Positions 22,517-32,495 are shown, numbered from the stretch's first letter. The stretch is 64,000 bases of DNA from Adiantum capillus-veneris (GCA_014529385.2 CM043969.1:35597446-35661445), one strand, 5' to 3'. Translations and numbers: made by a program. The notes: generated from the letters alone by a model not told the origin.

Positions 22517-22754
22517 CACACACACTCTCTCTCTCCCTCTAAAGATTTAGAAGAATGTGGTTTGAGTGTGTTGTGCTAGAGTGACAAGTCCGAGGCTATG
22601 ATATGCGTCCTAGCCGCTCTTATGCTAGGTGGTTCCCCTTTAGAGTTATAGGATAGCACACCTTATGTGATAACCCCCTGAGATGATGCTTGGGAATTTC
22701 AGGCTATGTGTGGTGTAGAGGCCACCCCACCTGGCATGTCAATTTGGACTATCA
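20417..22754 (+). repeat. 3' LTR of gypsy C
   Basis: Begins TGACACGGGG directly after a polypurine stretch (TTAGGGGGAGGGCTAA) and ends ...GGACTATCA; about 2.3 kb. A GGGCTAATGA motif is repeated 45 bases into it. It holds many (TC)n and (CA)n tracts and a TATA box. Long open frames here on both strands are simple-repeat artefacts. Confidence 0.75.
21994..22000 (+). promoter_or_regulatory. TATA box of gypsy C LTR
   Basis: TATATAA followed by GGAGGGTGAGCC. It is conserved in the inverted LTR B' and resembles the gypsy D LTR. Confidence 0.6.
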
Positions 22755-23263
22755 CCCCGTTAATTACCTTGTTACTAGGCTTCAACAAGCCATGGGTAAT
22801 CCATCCCTCCAAGGTGAAGTGCAATAGTAGCTATCTACTCATGGGATTCTCCAAACTCCCCACCAAGAAAAGAGAGTACCTAGGAAGCCTCCTAGTGAGA
22901 CTTGCAAAAGAGGCCTCTCTCCGATAAGGGAATAAAAAGAGGATCGATATAAAGGGCTCAAACTCTACTACGTGACGATGCATCTCCTTTCCAAAGGAGA
23001 ACTCAAGTTTTAACGGTAGAGCCCCCACCAAAAGAACAAGAAAGAAGTGAGTCTCCTGCCACCTTGGCAGAGATGGCTCCACGAAGATGGTGGGAAAAAT
23101 GCTCTCCAACAGCCCCTAAGCGGAGAAGACCATCGCATACTTCTCTACGTGCCATAATTCAAAGAGGGACGAGAGAAAACAAGAGAAGAAAAAGGAGAGA
23201 AAGGGGTCACCCTCTTCTCCATCTTCTTCATCCTCTTCCTCTTCTGAAGAAAGTGATGGTGCA
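22755..23263 (+). other. Gypsy E 5' fragment
   Basis: Sequence between the gypsy C LTR and the TIR element. Its last ~98 bases (23,166-23,263) match the gag start of gypsy E at 32,496-32,592 at about 90%. Upstream it is leader-like with no clear frame. Confidence 0.5.
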
Positions 23264-23294
23264 CATTAGGGCCAAAAAGGACTCAAAAAGGGCT
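23264..23294 (+). repeat. Left terminal inverted repeat
   Basis: CATTAGGGCCAAAAAGGACT and 11 more bases. The reverse complement of 32,465-32,495 matches 30 of 31 positions. Confidence 0.9.
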
Positions 23295-23634
23295 GTGTAA
23301 GGAATTGGTTAAATTACTAATTAGCAGAGCCATTTGTGGTCAAAACGGCTCCAATTTTGTCCGTTTTGGTCATTTAAAGCATATCTACGCAATCTAAAGC
23401 GTATCTAGGTACATATCTCTAAATATTCAAAAAGATATCGTTTTCTTCACATTCCTTTGTGGCTCACCTCGAAATTTGTTTTCATTTACTTCACTTGGCG
23501 GAAAATAGTTGTTTCCACTTTTGAATCTCTCTTTTTTCTCTCACCTTTCGCGAGATTTATCTCTTCTTCTCTGATGCACCTTGTTCTGCTGCTACGTTAT
23601 TTCCATTATACTTTCTACTCCTTCATTAATTACA

Positions 23635-26028
23635 ATGACTAATACATCTTTCATTAGTGATAACCGCAAGTTTCACTTGAACATTAAGCTAAGCCAAGAA
23701 TATGCTACTACGCGGAGTGTCTATTAAAGACTAGTTACAACTGCAAATGAAGCACAACAACTTCGCAACGAGGGAAAGAAACACATTGATATATGGACAG
23801 ATGGGAGCTTGTATCCACCGGATCCTAGCACTGGAAGGTATCCATCTTTTCACACACATCATGATTTGATGAGATTTTTTGTTGATGGGGTTGATGGCTT
23901 ACTAAGATATAGTTCTAGGTTATCTCATTTACACATTGATCATACACATTAAATTCAATATCTCAAAACTGTTTTGTCTTCAAATGCAACAAGAATTTTA
24001 GAACTTGAAAACCAAATAGCATCTCTAAAACAAGAAAATCACCAACTTTGGACTTTAAAAGAAACTCCAATAGGATTAAGAGCACGAGTAAACGAATGAG
24101 AGATGTAGTAAACTTAACAGAAGGTTCTGGACAAAGAAAAAAAAGATTAAAGATTACTAGAGAACATGTGACTAGTCTTTTAGGATTTGATATGTCCAAT
24201 GGTCAAGAAAGGGTGAGATTTTTGAATGAGGTAATGAACAAAAGTGATATTCTTAAACTTTTGAAACTTCTTGAAAATCAAACTCAGAAAAAATTGGTAT
24301 TTCAAAGTTTACTGAAAGATATGGGTTTACTGGTCCAACCTTCTCAAATGCAAGAAGTTTGTGACACAGTGGGGGTGAGTAGAAGGGATTACAGAGGCAT
24401 CTCTAAAACCTGGTTTTAGGTTTTAAAGTATTACAAGATTAAAGCTTTTGGGTTGCCTAGGACTCATAATGTTGGGAAAGTTAGGACTCTATTAAGTGAA
24501 GAAATACCCGAACATTTTGGAGAGTACTATCATATAGAAGGAATGATGCCATATGAAAAACAGAAAAAAAAATCTTCTTTTGAGTATAATGTTTTTAATA
24601 ACATTTGGATGAGTATAAAAAATGTTCAATTTGCTATGGTGAGATACTATAATATGCAAGAAGTAGATTGTGAAGGAAAACTTATATTTGTTCTGAAATT
24701 GGATCAAGCTCAAAGTCAAAAATGTCAAAAAATGGAAAGAGTATCCATATCCCTTATGAATAGAGCATTGGACTATAGCCAGGGTAAGCTTGATTCCCCA
24801 TACCACAAAACTCAATCAGAAATGGAACTTTGGTGGATCAGAGCAGCTCAAATACCAGTAGAAAATCACGATACATTGAAATGGCTGTTTTTGCAGACCG
24901 ATATCCCTTCTGTTATACAGGACCAAAATGCAGGTGAAAAACTCTGTGTAGATGGCATGGGTGACTTTTTTGTAGAATTGCACTTGAGTGCCGACCTAAA
25001 ATCATTAAAGTGCATGTTTGGTGTATGTGGAGGTGCCAATACCAAGTATCCATGTCTATATTGCATGGCAAGCACTGGAACAAAAGGATGGCTTGCAGAA
25101 CACGAGGTTGGAAAAGCACCATCGAGGAATAGTGTTAACGTCATCGACTACCCATCGTCTTCTATTATTTGGAATCCAATTCTAACAATAGATTTAAAAA
25201 ATGTACATATATGCACAATGCATGCAGAGATTAGAATCTTGGACGAATTGCTTTGACTCCATCTTGACTATGCATATGCTATTAAGGCAACTAAACTTGC
25301 AGACGAGTGCATAGAAAAATGCGAGGCTTTGCTCTCTCAAATGGGTTTTCATGGTGGTCAAGTGCATCTAAAAAAAGATCCCACTCTTTCAAAAGGAACC
25401 GGTGATGTTCTGCAAGATGTTTCAATGGGTGGAGCAAAAGCCCAAAGATTTTTGAGTAACCATGACAACAAACAAGTTGATGCTATGTGGAGCTGCTGGA
25501 AGGATCTTTTCCTATAACAACCAATGTAAAAGTAGACCAGATGTAGCCAACAAACGCATGGAAGTGTGGAAGAAGCTCGACAATTTTTTGAAAGTTTTGA
25601 GACAACAAGTTAGCTCTGCTACTTATGCAGATGACTTTAAAAAGACAATAAAGCTTTTAATAACTGCTATTACAGATGCTTGGGGAGCAAAAGACATCAC
25701 ATATTACTTGGTGAGTATTCAATTACTTTCTAAAGTTTGGATATTATTTTACTTTGCATCCTATTGAGTTCAACTAACTTTTTTTTATTTTTAGCATATT
25801 CTGTACCTGCATGGACCATATTTTGCAAAACAAGGACCCCTTGCAACATGGAATACTCAGGGAATGGAAAAATCTCACTATCAAGCGAGCACTTCTTTTT
25901 TCAAATGTACGAGAAAGGAAGGTGGACAAAGAAGGAGCAATGCACTAAAGGAATTATTCAATTGGTTCTATAGGAGGCGATTACAACGGATGAGATCAAA
26001 CAACCATGCTGCTCAACCACAGATCTGA
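23635..26028 (+). pseudogene. RAG1/Transib-like DDE transposase, decayed
   Basis: The N-terminal part has a coiled coil (ILELENQIASLKQENHQLW near 24,000). The core has Asp at 24,702 (VLKLDQAQ), Asp 97 residues later at 24,993 (LSADLKSL), CxxC 20 residues on (YPCLYC, 25,053-25,064), an HxxxxH after an intron (HILYLH, 25,795-25,812), and Glu 19 residues later (GMEKSHYQ, 25,867). RAG1 has the same order with nearly the same spacings (D600, D708, C727xxC730, H937xxxxH942, E962), and GPLATWNTQGMEKS resembles the RAG1 segment around E962. One intron fits 25,711-25,794. Breaks: stop near 23,727, a frame change near 24,050-24,090, TAG 24,417, TGA 25,254, frameshift near 25,490. C2/H2-bearing DDE cores also occur in other superfamilies (e.g. 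CACTA, Mutator), so Transib/RAG kinship is probable, not proven. Confidence 0.7.
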
Positions 26029-26123
26029 GATTAATGCTTCACTTTGAAACTTTGTATTGAATCTTTCTCAAGAGATCCAAATTCAAAAAAGATATTTTGG
26101 TGCAAAAAATTGTCAAATTTACA

Positions 26124-27293
26124 TCAGTTTTTGATTTTTTTTATATCTCTAGGCATGTCACCTCTATATCTCAAAAACTTTCTTCTTTTATAGCCCCCAA
26201 GAAGGTTGAAATTTGTCTCCTCAGATGCTGCTGCATAGCTAGAGTAGCAAAGAAAGTATCCTGCTCTTGAGGCATTGAATCCTGCAGCATATCCAAACAT
26301 TCGGAGTGCTGCTGCTCTCTCAAGTAGCATGATCTTGTTTGCATTGATTTGAAGGGGATTGTACCCTAAAAACCGTGACAATATCTTCAATGCAAACATT
26401 GGCAACTCAGGATCTTCAGAATACTGCATGTGGAAAGCACAGAAGGTGGCACTATCCAATGTAGGCATGTAGTGCATAAGAGAGGAGGCATCCCTTCTTG
26501 AAGAGCTCTCTATTGCTTTCCCTCTTGAGCCTTTAGCTCTCCCAAGAAAATTGTCTTTGTCAAGGAGTTCAATCTGCAAAACAAGACAATGAGTAATTAA
26601 AACTAACTTGAAAAAAAAGAAAGATTTCAGTAGGGAGATCACCTTTTGCAATTCATCTTCGGCAATGACTTTTTCTTGAAGGAGATTGCATGATCCGGTC
26701 ATCTCTCTTATGTCAACTTCCTTTCCAATTTTTTCCAGCTTAAAGTCTCTGCCAAAAGATTGGATGCCAAGCTCAACAAGCCTCTTCTCAAAATCCTCAT
26801 CTTTGAGGGAAGGTTTTTCCTCTTCCACTCTTCTCATGCATAGAGCAAGTGCATCAAGAGCAGGCGAAAAATATTTATTGGATGTATGAAGATCAAGTGT
26901 CAAAAACTCGTCTTTTGACTCTTCTTCTGTGTCAATAAAATCTTTGGCCACCTCAGAAGCTTCAGAAATGGTTGCAATACAGTAGTCCTCCCTCATATTA
27001 AGCAAACACTGGATATGATGGAGAGGAATATACTCTTTCCCATTGATAAAGAAGTAGGGAAGGTTTGGAATAGTAAGGGAAGCTTCAGATACCTCTACCT
27101 CATCTGTTGGCTCATCAATGACAGTACTAGCTCTAAATTGAGCAACATCAAAATTTGCACTCTCCTGCTCCTCAACTGCAACATCAACTTCCTCCTCTTC
27201 TAGAATTTCACTTTTCTCAAGCTGCAAAACTGTGGAAACATTTTTAGTTGTTGCCTCATCTGTATCTTTCACTTCATCAGCTTTGCCTTGCAT
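26124..27293 (-). CDS. Unknown acidic protein of the TIR element
   Basis: Two exons on the minus strand: 27,293-26,643 and 26,573-26,124, with a 69-base GT-AG intron that ends TTGTTTTGCAG. The start is taken at MQGKADEVKD. An in-frame extension to 27,521 exists, but a T-rich stretch ending AAAG before the ATG could be another splice acceptor. About 365 residues. The first ~140 are strongly acidic (EILEEEEVDVAVEEQE), then comes a region with PNLPYFFINGKEYIPLHHIQ, a charged middle, and a conserved-looking C-terminus (PMFALKILSRFLGYNPLQIN, RMFGYAAGFNASRAGYF). No stops. No family recognised. It is transcribed away from the H3-like gene across the palindromic array, which suggests shared control. 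Confidence 0.6.
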   Translation of the reverse strand: MQGKADEVKDTDEATTKNVSTVLQLEKSEILEEEEVDVAVEEQESANFDVAQFRASTVIDEPTDEVEVSEASLTIPNLPYFFINGKEYIPLHHIQCLLNMREDYCIATISEASEVAKDFIDTEEESKDEFLTLDLHTSNKYFSPALDALALCMRRVEEEKPSLKDEDFEKRLVELGIQSFGRDFKLEKIGKEVDIREMTGSCNLLQEKVIAEDELQKVISLLKSFFFFKLVLITHCLVLQIELLDKDNFLGRAKGSRGKAIESSSRRDASSLMHYMPTLDSATFCAFHMQYSEDPELPMFALKILSRFLGYNPLQINANKIMLLERAAALRMFGYAAGFNASRAGYFLCYSSYAAASEETNFNLLGGYKRRKFLRYRGDMPRDIKKIKN

Positions 27294-27769
27294 GTCAACT
27301 TTAAGGAACAAAAAGAAAAGAAAAGCAACTTCTTTTGGAACAAGGTTACAAGGTTTTAAATGTAATTGACAAGAAATGGTAGGTGGACAAACAAAGGAAG
27401 TCTTCTTAGAAAATCTTCCAAACCTCCTTGTTACTTTGATCTTCTCAATTGAGTTTGTAGTATATTCGGTTAGATGACAATAAGCTTTATATAACATCCG
27501 AAATATGACCGTTAGTGACACGTGTCAACCATGCACATGTGCCACGTGGCCTACGCACAACGGTCGTCCTACGGACGGTCTTATGTATATAAATCCTTGT
27601 CACGTGCTCATTTTGTGCTTTCTCCCATACTCGACATTCGTGTCGGGTCGTCCTCAACTACCCGCACTTCGAGTCATCCGTCCACTAAGACAATCCAAGT
27701 TTCTTCTCAAACGACGCGACCGGATGTGTTGGGCATGTGGGCGCACCTTCTACCGCTTCCCATACTCTT

Positions 27770-28290
27770 AGCATCCCTTACGACGCGATAGGCGCAAGTT
27801 GCAAAGTCTCGGTGAGCCTCTCATCGCGTCGTACGGGGGTTGCTGCTCGGCTAATTAAAAGTTTACACAACTCGCATACGACGCTTTATACCATGTCCTA
27901 AGGTGTTTGTGTGCCTTCTATCGCATTGTGAAACTCTTGTTTTTTGGAATACTCATGGAATCCCATACGACACGATAGGCGTATGTTGCAATCGTCAGGT
28001 GAGGCTCACATCGCATCGTGCGGGGGTTTTTGCTCGGCTTACTTAAAGATTTCACACCTCGCATACGACGTGATACGGTGATGTTCTAAGGTGTGGTTGC
28101 GCCCTCTATCGCGTTGTACAGGGCGTTTTGTGATATTTTTTTTGGAGGTTCCGGTGATCACATACGACGCGATACGGACCTCTTCCAGAGCTTGGGTCAC
28201 CCTTGTATCGCGTCGTGTTGTCACCTTTCTCCTCACACACGGCGCCATAGAAACATCTTGAAGGTTGGGGCTTACACGTCTGCCGCATGG
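27770..28290. repeat. GACGCGATA palindrome array between divergent genes
   Basis: Two ~187-base tandem units (from 27,779 and 27,965) plus a partial third (28,160) contain TACGACGCGATA and its reverse complement (TATCGCGTCGT) as inverted pairs 40-70 bases apart. Each unit also repeats GTGAGGCTC, GGGGGTT.TGCTCGGCT and CTAAGGTGT. A TATATAAAT box lies at 27,586. The array sits exactly between the start of the acidic gene (minus) and the H3-like gene (plus). A role as bidirectional promoter/operator, or as binding sites for the element's own protein, is inferred from position and symmetry. Confidence 0.7.
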
Positions 28291-28307
28291 TGTGTTCTCT
28301 TACCCAA

Positions 28308-30215
28308 ATGGTGAGGACTAAGCAAACTGCAAGGAAGGTCTACCAAGCCCCAACTGATCCAGAAATAGGTGATGCTGAGAAAGATGCAGAGAAAGCACCC
28401 CCTCCACTACCTTGTCAGAGGCCCAATGCCAGAAAAAGATTGAATTATCAGGTGAAGTCCCTAAGAGAAATAAGAAAAACACAAAAGTCTACTTGTCTAC
28501 TGGTTCCAAAGCTCTCTTTCATGAGAGTTTTCAAGGAGATATTTGATAGACTTGTAAGCATGATGAATATCAAAACTTTTGTATCAGTAAGGTGGCAAGC
28601 TCAAGCTGTGATGTGCCTTCAGGAAGCTGCTGAGGATTTTCTCATAGACTTTATGAATGATAGCTACATTGTAGCTGCATTTGCTCACAGGTTCACACTT
28701 ATGAGCAAATATTTTGTGCTTGTGTCAAGGCTTAGGTACAAGTTTGATAAGGCTCTTGAGCTCATTACTAGTGAGGATCTTAGAGCCTTCCAAATTTTAA
28801 ACATCCCTCCTTCCAGGCAGCAGAAAGATTCTGGGGTTGTCATTGAGGATGTTACACATGAGTACGAGACAAGAAAGTCCCAGGATATTAAAGCAGGAAA
28901 GGAAGTTGAGAGGGAGCAAGACATGATATCCGAGGATGCTATCTTTAAAGAGCAAGCTGAAATTTTAAGAGCATCCAACTCTCTTCTTTATGAAAAAGTC
29001 ACAGGCCAAATGGTGGTGGATGTCTCCTTGTTTGGAGATACTGAGGCATATTTGGACATATTCCCTCAAGACACAAGTATGCTTGTAAATCCCAACATTG
29101 AGCTTGGTGACAATGTGCTCTATATCTGTCTCAGGTATGTGTTGCTTTGCTAATTATTAGTGCATGTGCAAGGCAGACAGGCACAATGGGCTTGTGTTTC
29201 CTTTTCCAGGTGTCTTATGAGGGATCTTCCAGAGGCTCTAGCTATGCAAATTGCCATACTTGACCCTCTAGTGACATAGTGCCTTTTCAACAAGCAAGGA
29301 ACCCTTTCAAGTTTTTTTGATGATTTTAACATACTGACCTGCAATTACATATTATACCCCTATGTTGAAGGGTAATTCTTAACTCCTTACATGTTATTTT
29401 TAACATTTTGTGGTATTCTTAGCTAATTGTTTTTTATTTTGTAGAGAACATTGGAGTCTTATTATCTTCAATCTTTTGGAGAAAGATATTATATTTATGA
29501 ATTCATTGTCAAGTATCCAAGGGAAAAGTAAACTGTAAGTATGAAGCATAATCTATGCTTGATGATGGCCCATTGTTTTCTATTAGTAGCTTTTTGATTC
29601 AATGTCTTCTTGCAGTGCTGCCAAACTTATTGTTGGTCACCTGAGTACCACAAATAAGGATTACAATATAAAAGCTTTCAAGTACTACAATCAAAAAGTG
29701 CCTTTACAGACATACTCAACATCTTGTGGATGGAGGGTGCTTGCAAATGCATGGAGATATCTTGAGTCAAGGTGCTGGATGACTACACTCACTGTAAGTG
29801 TGGTTCATGTATTTATTTTGATGTTTTATGTATGTATGTCATGTCCTTTAGTTCCTTTTTCTTTTTTTTTCAGTTGCATGACTATCCAGAGTCTTGGGTC
29901 ACGTGGGTGAGAGAGAAGGTTTTTTCTATGGTTTTGGAAAGATCAATAAATCCAAATGATCCAGATTCTCCTTTGCCACCAAAGAAAGGTAGAACCACCA
30001 AAGGTTTGGATGCAAAGAAAATGGATCAAAAGAAGAAAATTCCTGCAAAGAAGATCCATACAAAGAAAAAGGATCACAAGAAGAGTCCTACCAAGGGGAA
30101 GAGTCCCACGAAGAAGAAGATCTCTGCCAAGGGGAAGAGTCCTACCAAAAAGAAGATCCCTGCCAAGGGGAAGAGTCCCACTAAGAAGACTTCCAAGGGA
30201 AAGAGTCCCACTTAG
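28308..30215 (+). CDS. Histone H3-like / Ulp1-like protease fusion with lysine-rich tail
   Basis: Model: exons 28,308-29,134, 29,210-29,371, 29,445-29,534, 29,616-29,793 and 29,874-30,215, all with GT-AG introns. Residues 1-10 read MVRTKQTARK (canonical H3 has Ala for Val); Lys4 and Lys9 positions are kept, Ser10 is lost. The fold follows at ~52-143 (LREIRKTQKSTCLLVPKLSF, AVMCLQEAAEDFLIDFMND, AHRFTLMSKYFVLVSRLR), with a loop about eight residues longer than in H3. After a helical linker comes a C48/Ulp1-like domain: EHWSLIIF (His), FMNSLSS (Asn where Asp is usual), LQTYSTSCGW (Gln, Cys in the usual Q-x5-C spacing). The tail repeats GKSPTKKK, as in H1. An in-frame TAG at 29,277-29,279 interrupts exon 2. 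After 30,215 a shifted frame continues the K/P-rich sequence to 30,585. It may be recently broken or recoded. Confidence 0.75.
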
Positions 30216-30797
30216 AGCCCTGCAAAAAAAAAGAGCAGATACAAAGGGCCATCCATTACACTCACCATTGAAATTCAAGGTTCAAAAGCGTCGTACACTT
30301 AAGAACAATAAGGGGGAGGCACCTAGCTCACCTTTCAAGCTACCATTCATGTTGTCAAAGAAAGCTACCAAATCACCCAAGCCAACCAGTCCTAAGGAGC
30401 CCAAAGCACCAACCCCTGCCAAGTCACCCGTGCCAAGCCCTAAGGGGTCCAAAGCATCAACCCCTGCCAAGTCACCACCACCACCCACTCCTGAACTTTC
30501 ACCCCCTTCTGAACACAAAAGGAAAAGGGTCTCTGAGGATGCAGAATCCTCTCAGGCAAAAAGAAAAGTGGAATTTCATCATTGAATAGTCCACAAAAGC
30601 TATATACACTTTTGTTCATTTTGTCCATATGAACATATATATATACCCTTTGGTGATTCATAATTTTGTACTTCAAATAATTAATACCAACTGTCGATTC
30701 TTAAATGTGTATCATGATGTCATGTAAGTTTAAAACAACATAAGTAGAGAAAAGATAAATATATTTGCAAAATGATTACAATATTGAACTTGTTTTT
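30216..30797. other. Continuation of lysine/proline-rich tail, then 3' region
   Basis: In the +1 frame to 30,585 the sequence still encodes S/T-P-K motifs (KATKSPKPTSPKEPKAPTP, PSPKGSKASTPAKSPPPP) and a basic end (EHKRKRVSEDAESSQAKRK). This suggests that a frameshift near 30,215 separated the original C-terminus. 30,586-30,797 is AT-rich and noncoding. Confidence 0.55.
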
Positions 30798-32054
30798 TCA
30801 AGTCCTTGCAAGTGGCTCAAATACAACTCTTTTTGGGGGAAGGCATGTGATGCAAGAGGTTGAATTCTCCATCCTTGTGCTCACCACAATTTCATCCACT
30901 TTGAATCTATACTCAGGAGATGTTTCATCAAGAAACTCAAGAGATTCTCTAACATCATTTAGTCTCCAATTTGTAGTTACTATCAGGCTTCTATACTCGG
31001 TGTGTGGATGGACTGTGACCTTTAGTTCAAACTCTGGACAATTTTCCTCAGAGTCGAGAGGAACCGAGCTACCTAATTTGCTTCTCCATCTCCTATAGTC
31101 GTAGCCCAGAACTAATGATTGACGACATAGTTGATATGAGATAGACATAGAATTTGGGCTTACTCTACAACTAATATTGTCACCAATATGGAAAGTTTCT
31201 TTGGTGCTCCATCCGTCTCCAAGAACATTATCCAGTTCAGTCATAGAAAGTCTTCTATTAAGCCACATCGTCTTTGTCCTCTGCAAATCCATTGTTTTGA
31301 AACATGCCACAAAGACATGTATAGGCAAGAACCATTGAACTTTAATCCTTCTTGATATCCTGCCCGGAGACATAGCTTTAAGGATGTCTTCTTTGATCTT
31401 GGATTTGAAGCTTGATATAGTACATGCATCAGGAGCTTCCCAATCAAGGGAACTTATGGTGGGAATGGGTAACTGATGTAGTTCTCCATATGCACCTTCT
31501 CGTGATGGAACTTTGTATTCTGCAAAATAGACAAACAAATCCATTGTTTTGTAAAAGGAAGGTGGCTTGTCAGCATACATAGCATCTGCAATCCCTTTTT
31601 GCATTGCTTTGAACGTCCCACTTAGACTCTCCACAGGCTGCCATTCCACAGCTGTTGAAGGAAATATATCTGGAATGGAATCAAAAAATGAGAAAAACAA
31701 TGGGATAATGAAAAAAAATCACTGTATCAAATAGTTTTTTTTGTACTTACAGTAAGAATGCAGTGTGGGATGTTCTTCCCAGTCTAACACCATATCCTTG
31801 GCCATGTACACATGTTGAACCTTAGCTAGCCAGCCATTGTCGGTCACTTTGAAAGAAAGAACACGACCTTTCCAATGGTTTTTTACTTTATCGCGTTTAG
31901 TTCTCTTCACTCTGTGTACACCTTTGCATGAAGGAAGCATTGTTACCCAGTCATTCACACGAAAAGATATGGACTTCCAAAGGCCATCCTCTCTAACGTT
32001 ATAAAAGTCACAAGAAGTTATGTTATGTGAAGGGCGACGTGCAAAAGACGCCAT
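30798..32054 (-). CDS. Possible BAH-like chromatin protein of the TIR element
   Basis: Two exons on the minus strand: 32,054-31,751 and 31,669-30,798, with an 81-base GT-AG intron ending TTCCATTCCAG. The splice keeps frame (HSY|YIFPSTAVEWQPVE). About 390 residues, no stops. Residues ~30-110 have a BAH-like pattern (VNDWVTMLPS, WKGRVLSFKVTDNGWLAKVQ, VYMAKDM), a fold used to read nucleosomes; this is a weak, eye-based match. The remainder (LFVYFAEYKVPSREGAYGEL, MTELDNVLGDGWSTKETFHI, LVLGYDYRRWRSKLGSS) is unknown to me. It lies convergent with the H3-like gene and its start is 410 bases from the right TIR end. Confidence 0.5.
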
Positions 32055-32464
32055 GGAAACTTAGAGATTAGAGAAGAAAGAAAGTATTGACGGAAAGACT
32101 TAAAACCTCTCACAAACTAGAGAGCGAGAAAGGTATAAGTTTGAAAAAAGTAGGTGATTTGTCATTAATGCTCATGTTTTGAGAGCCTTCTGACATAGAT
32201 TTCGTATCTTTGGACAATGCTTTTGTGAAATATAAAATAGAATAAAAGACGAGACTTAATTGCTTTGAGCCGCAAATTTAATGAGCTCTCTCGCCGAAAG
32301 CACCTAAATATAGCAATTTCAGCCTTGTGATCAAGACATTTAGCGGTTCTCCATCAAAATATATAGGACCACCAAAACCCATAATAAGGGAGACAAGAGT
32401 GCCATACTTTTGTATACGTGTCAAATAACTATTGGACTATTCCTTAATCCTTATATTAACAAAT
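32055..32464. other. Right subterminal region of the TIR element
   Basis: AT-rich and noncoding. It presumably holds the promoter of the minus-strand gene starting at 32,054. No repeats stand out. Confidence 0.4.
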
Positions 32465-32495
32465 AGCCCTTTTTGAGTCGTTTTTGGCCCTAATG
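32465..32495 (-). repeat. Right terminal inverted repeat
   Basis: Ends ...GGCCCTAATG; inverted partner of 23,264-23,294. Confidence 0.9.

Larger units (their letters stand above)
23264..32495. mobile_element. 9.2-kb TIR transposon with histone H3-like/protease cargo
   Basis: Bounded by 31-bp inverted repeats (CATTAGGGCC...) differing at one position. It contains, from left: a decayed DDE transposase (+, 23,635-26,028), an acidic unknown protein (-, 26,124-27,293), an array of palindromes (27,770-28,290), an H3-like/Ulp1-like spliced gene (+, 28,308-30,215) and a possible BAH-like gene (-, 30,798-32,054). No TSD is evident directly at the termini; instead a ~98-bp gag segment flanks it on both sides as diverged direct copies. 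Compact introns and absence of retroelement sequence inside support one unit. I cannot assign a named superfamily. Confidence 0.8.

Noticed and set aside
23635-26028. The transposase as a true V(D)J-type RAG1 gene
   Set aside because: Only the catalytic-core layout is shared. It lies between TIRs in a plant genome and carries multiple stops.
28287-28307. Upstream ATG adding MVCSLTQ before the H3-like start
   Set aside because: The H3 N-terminus MVRTKQTARK begins at 28,308. The seven extra residues have no counterpart in H3.
28308-30215. The H3-like gene as an ordinary host histone or CenH3 gene
   Set aside because: It is far too diverged, has introns in unusual places, a protease domain and a TIR context. 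The longer fold loop recalls CenH3 but is about eight residues longer than H3 and not otherwise CenH3-like.
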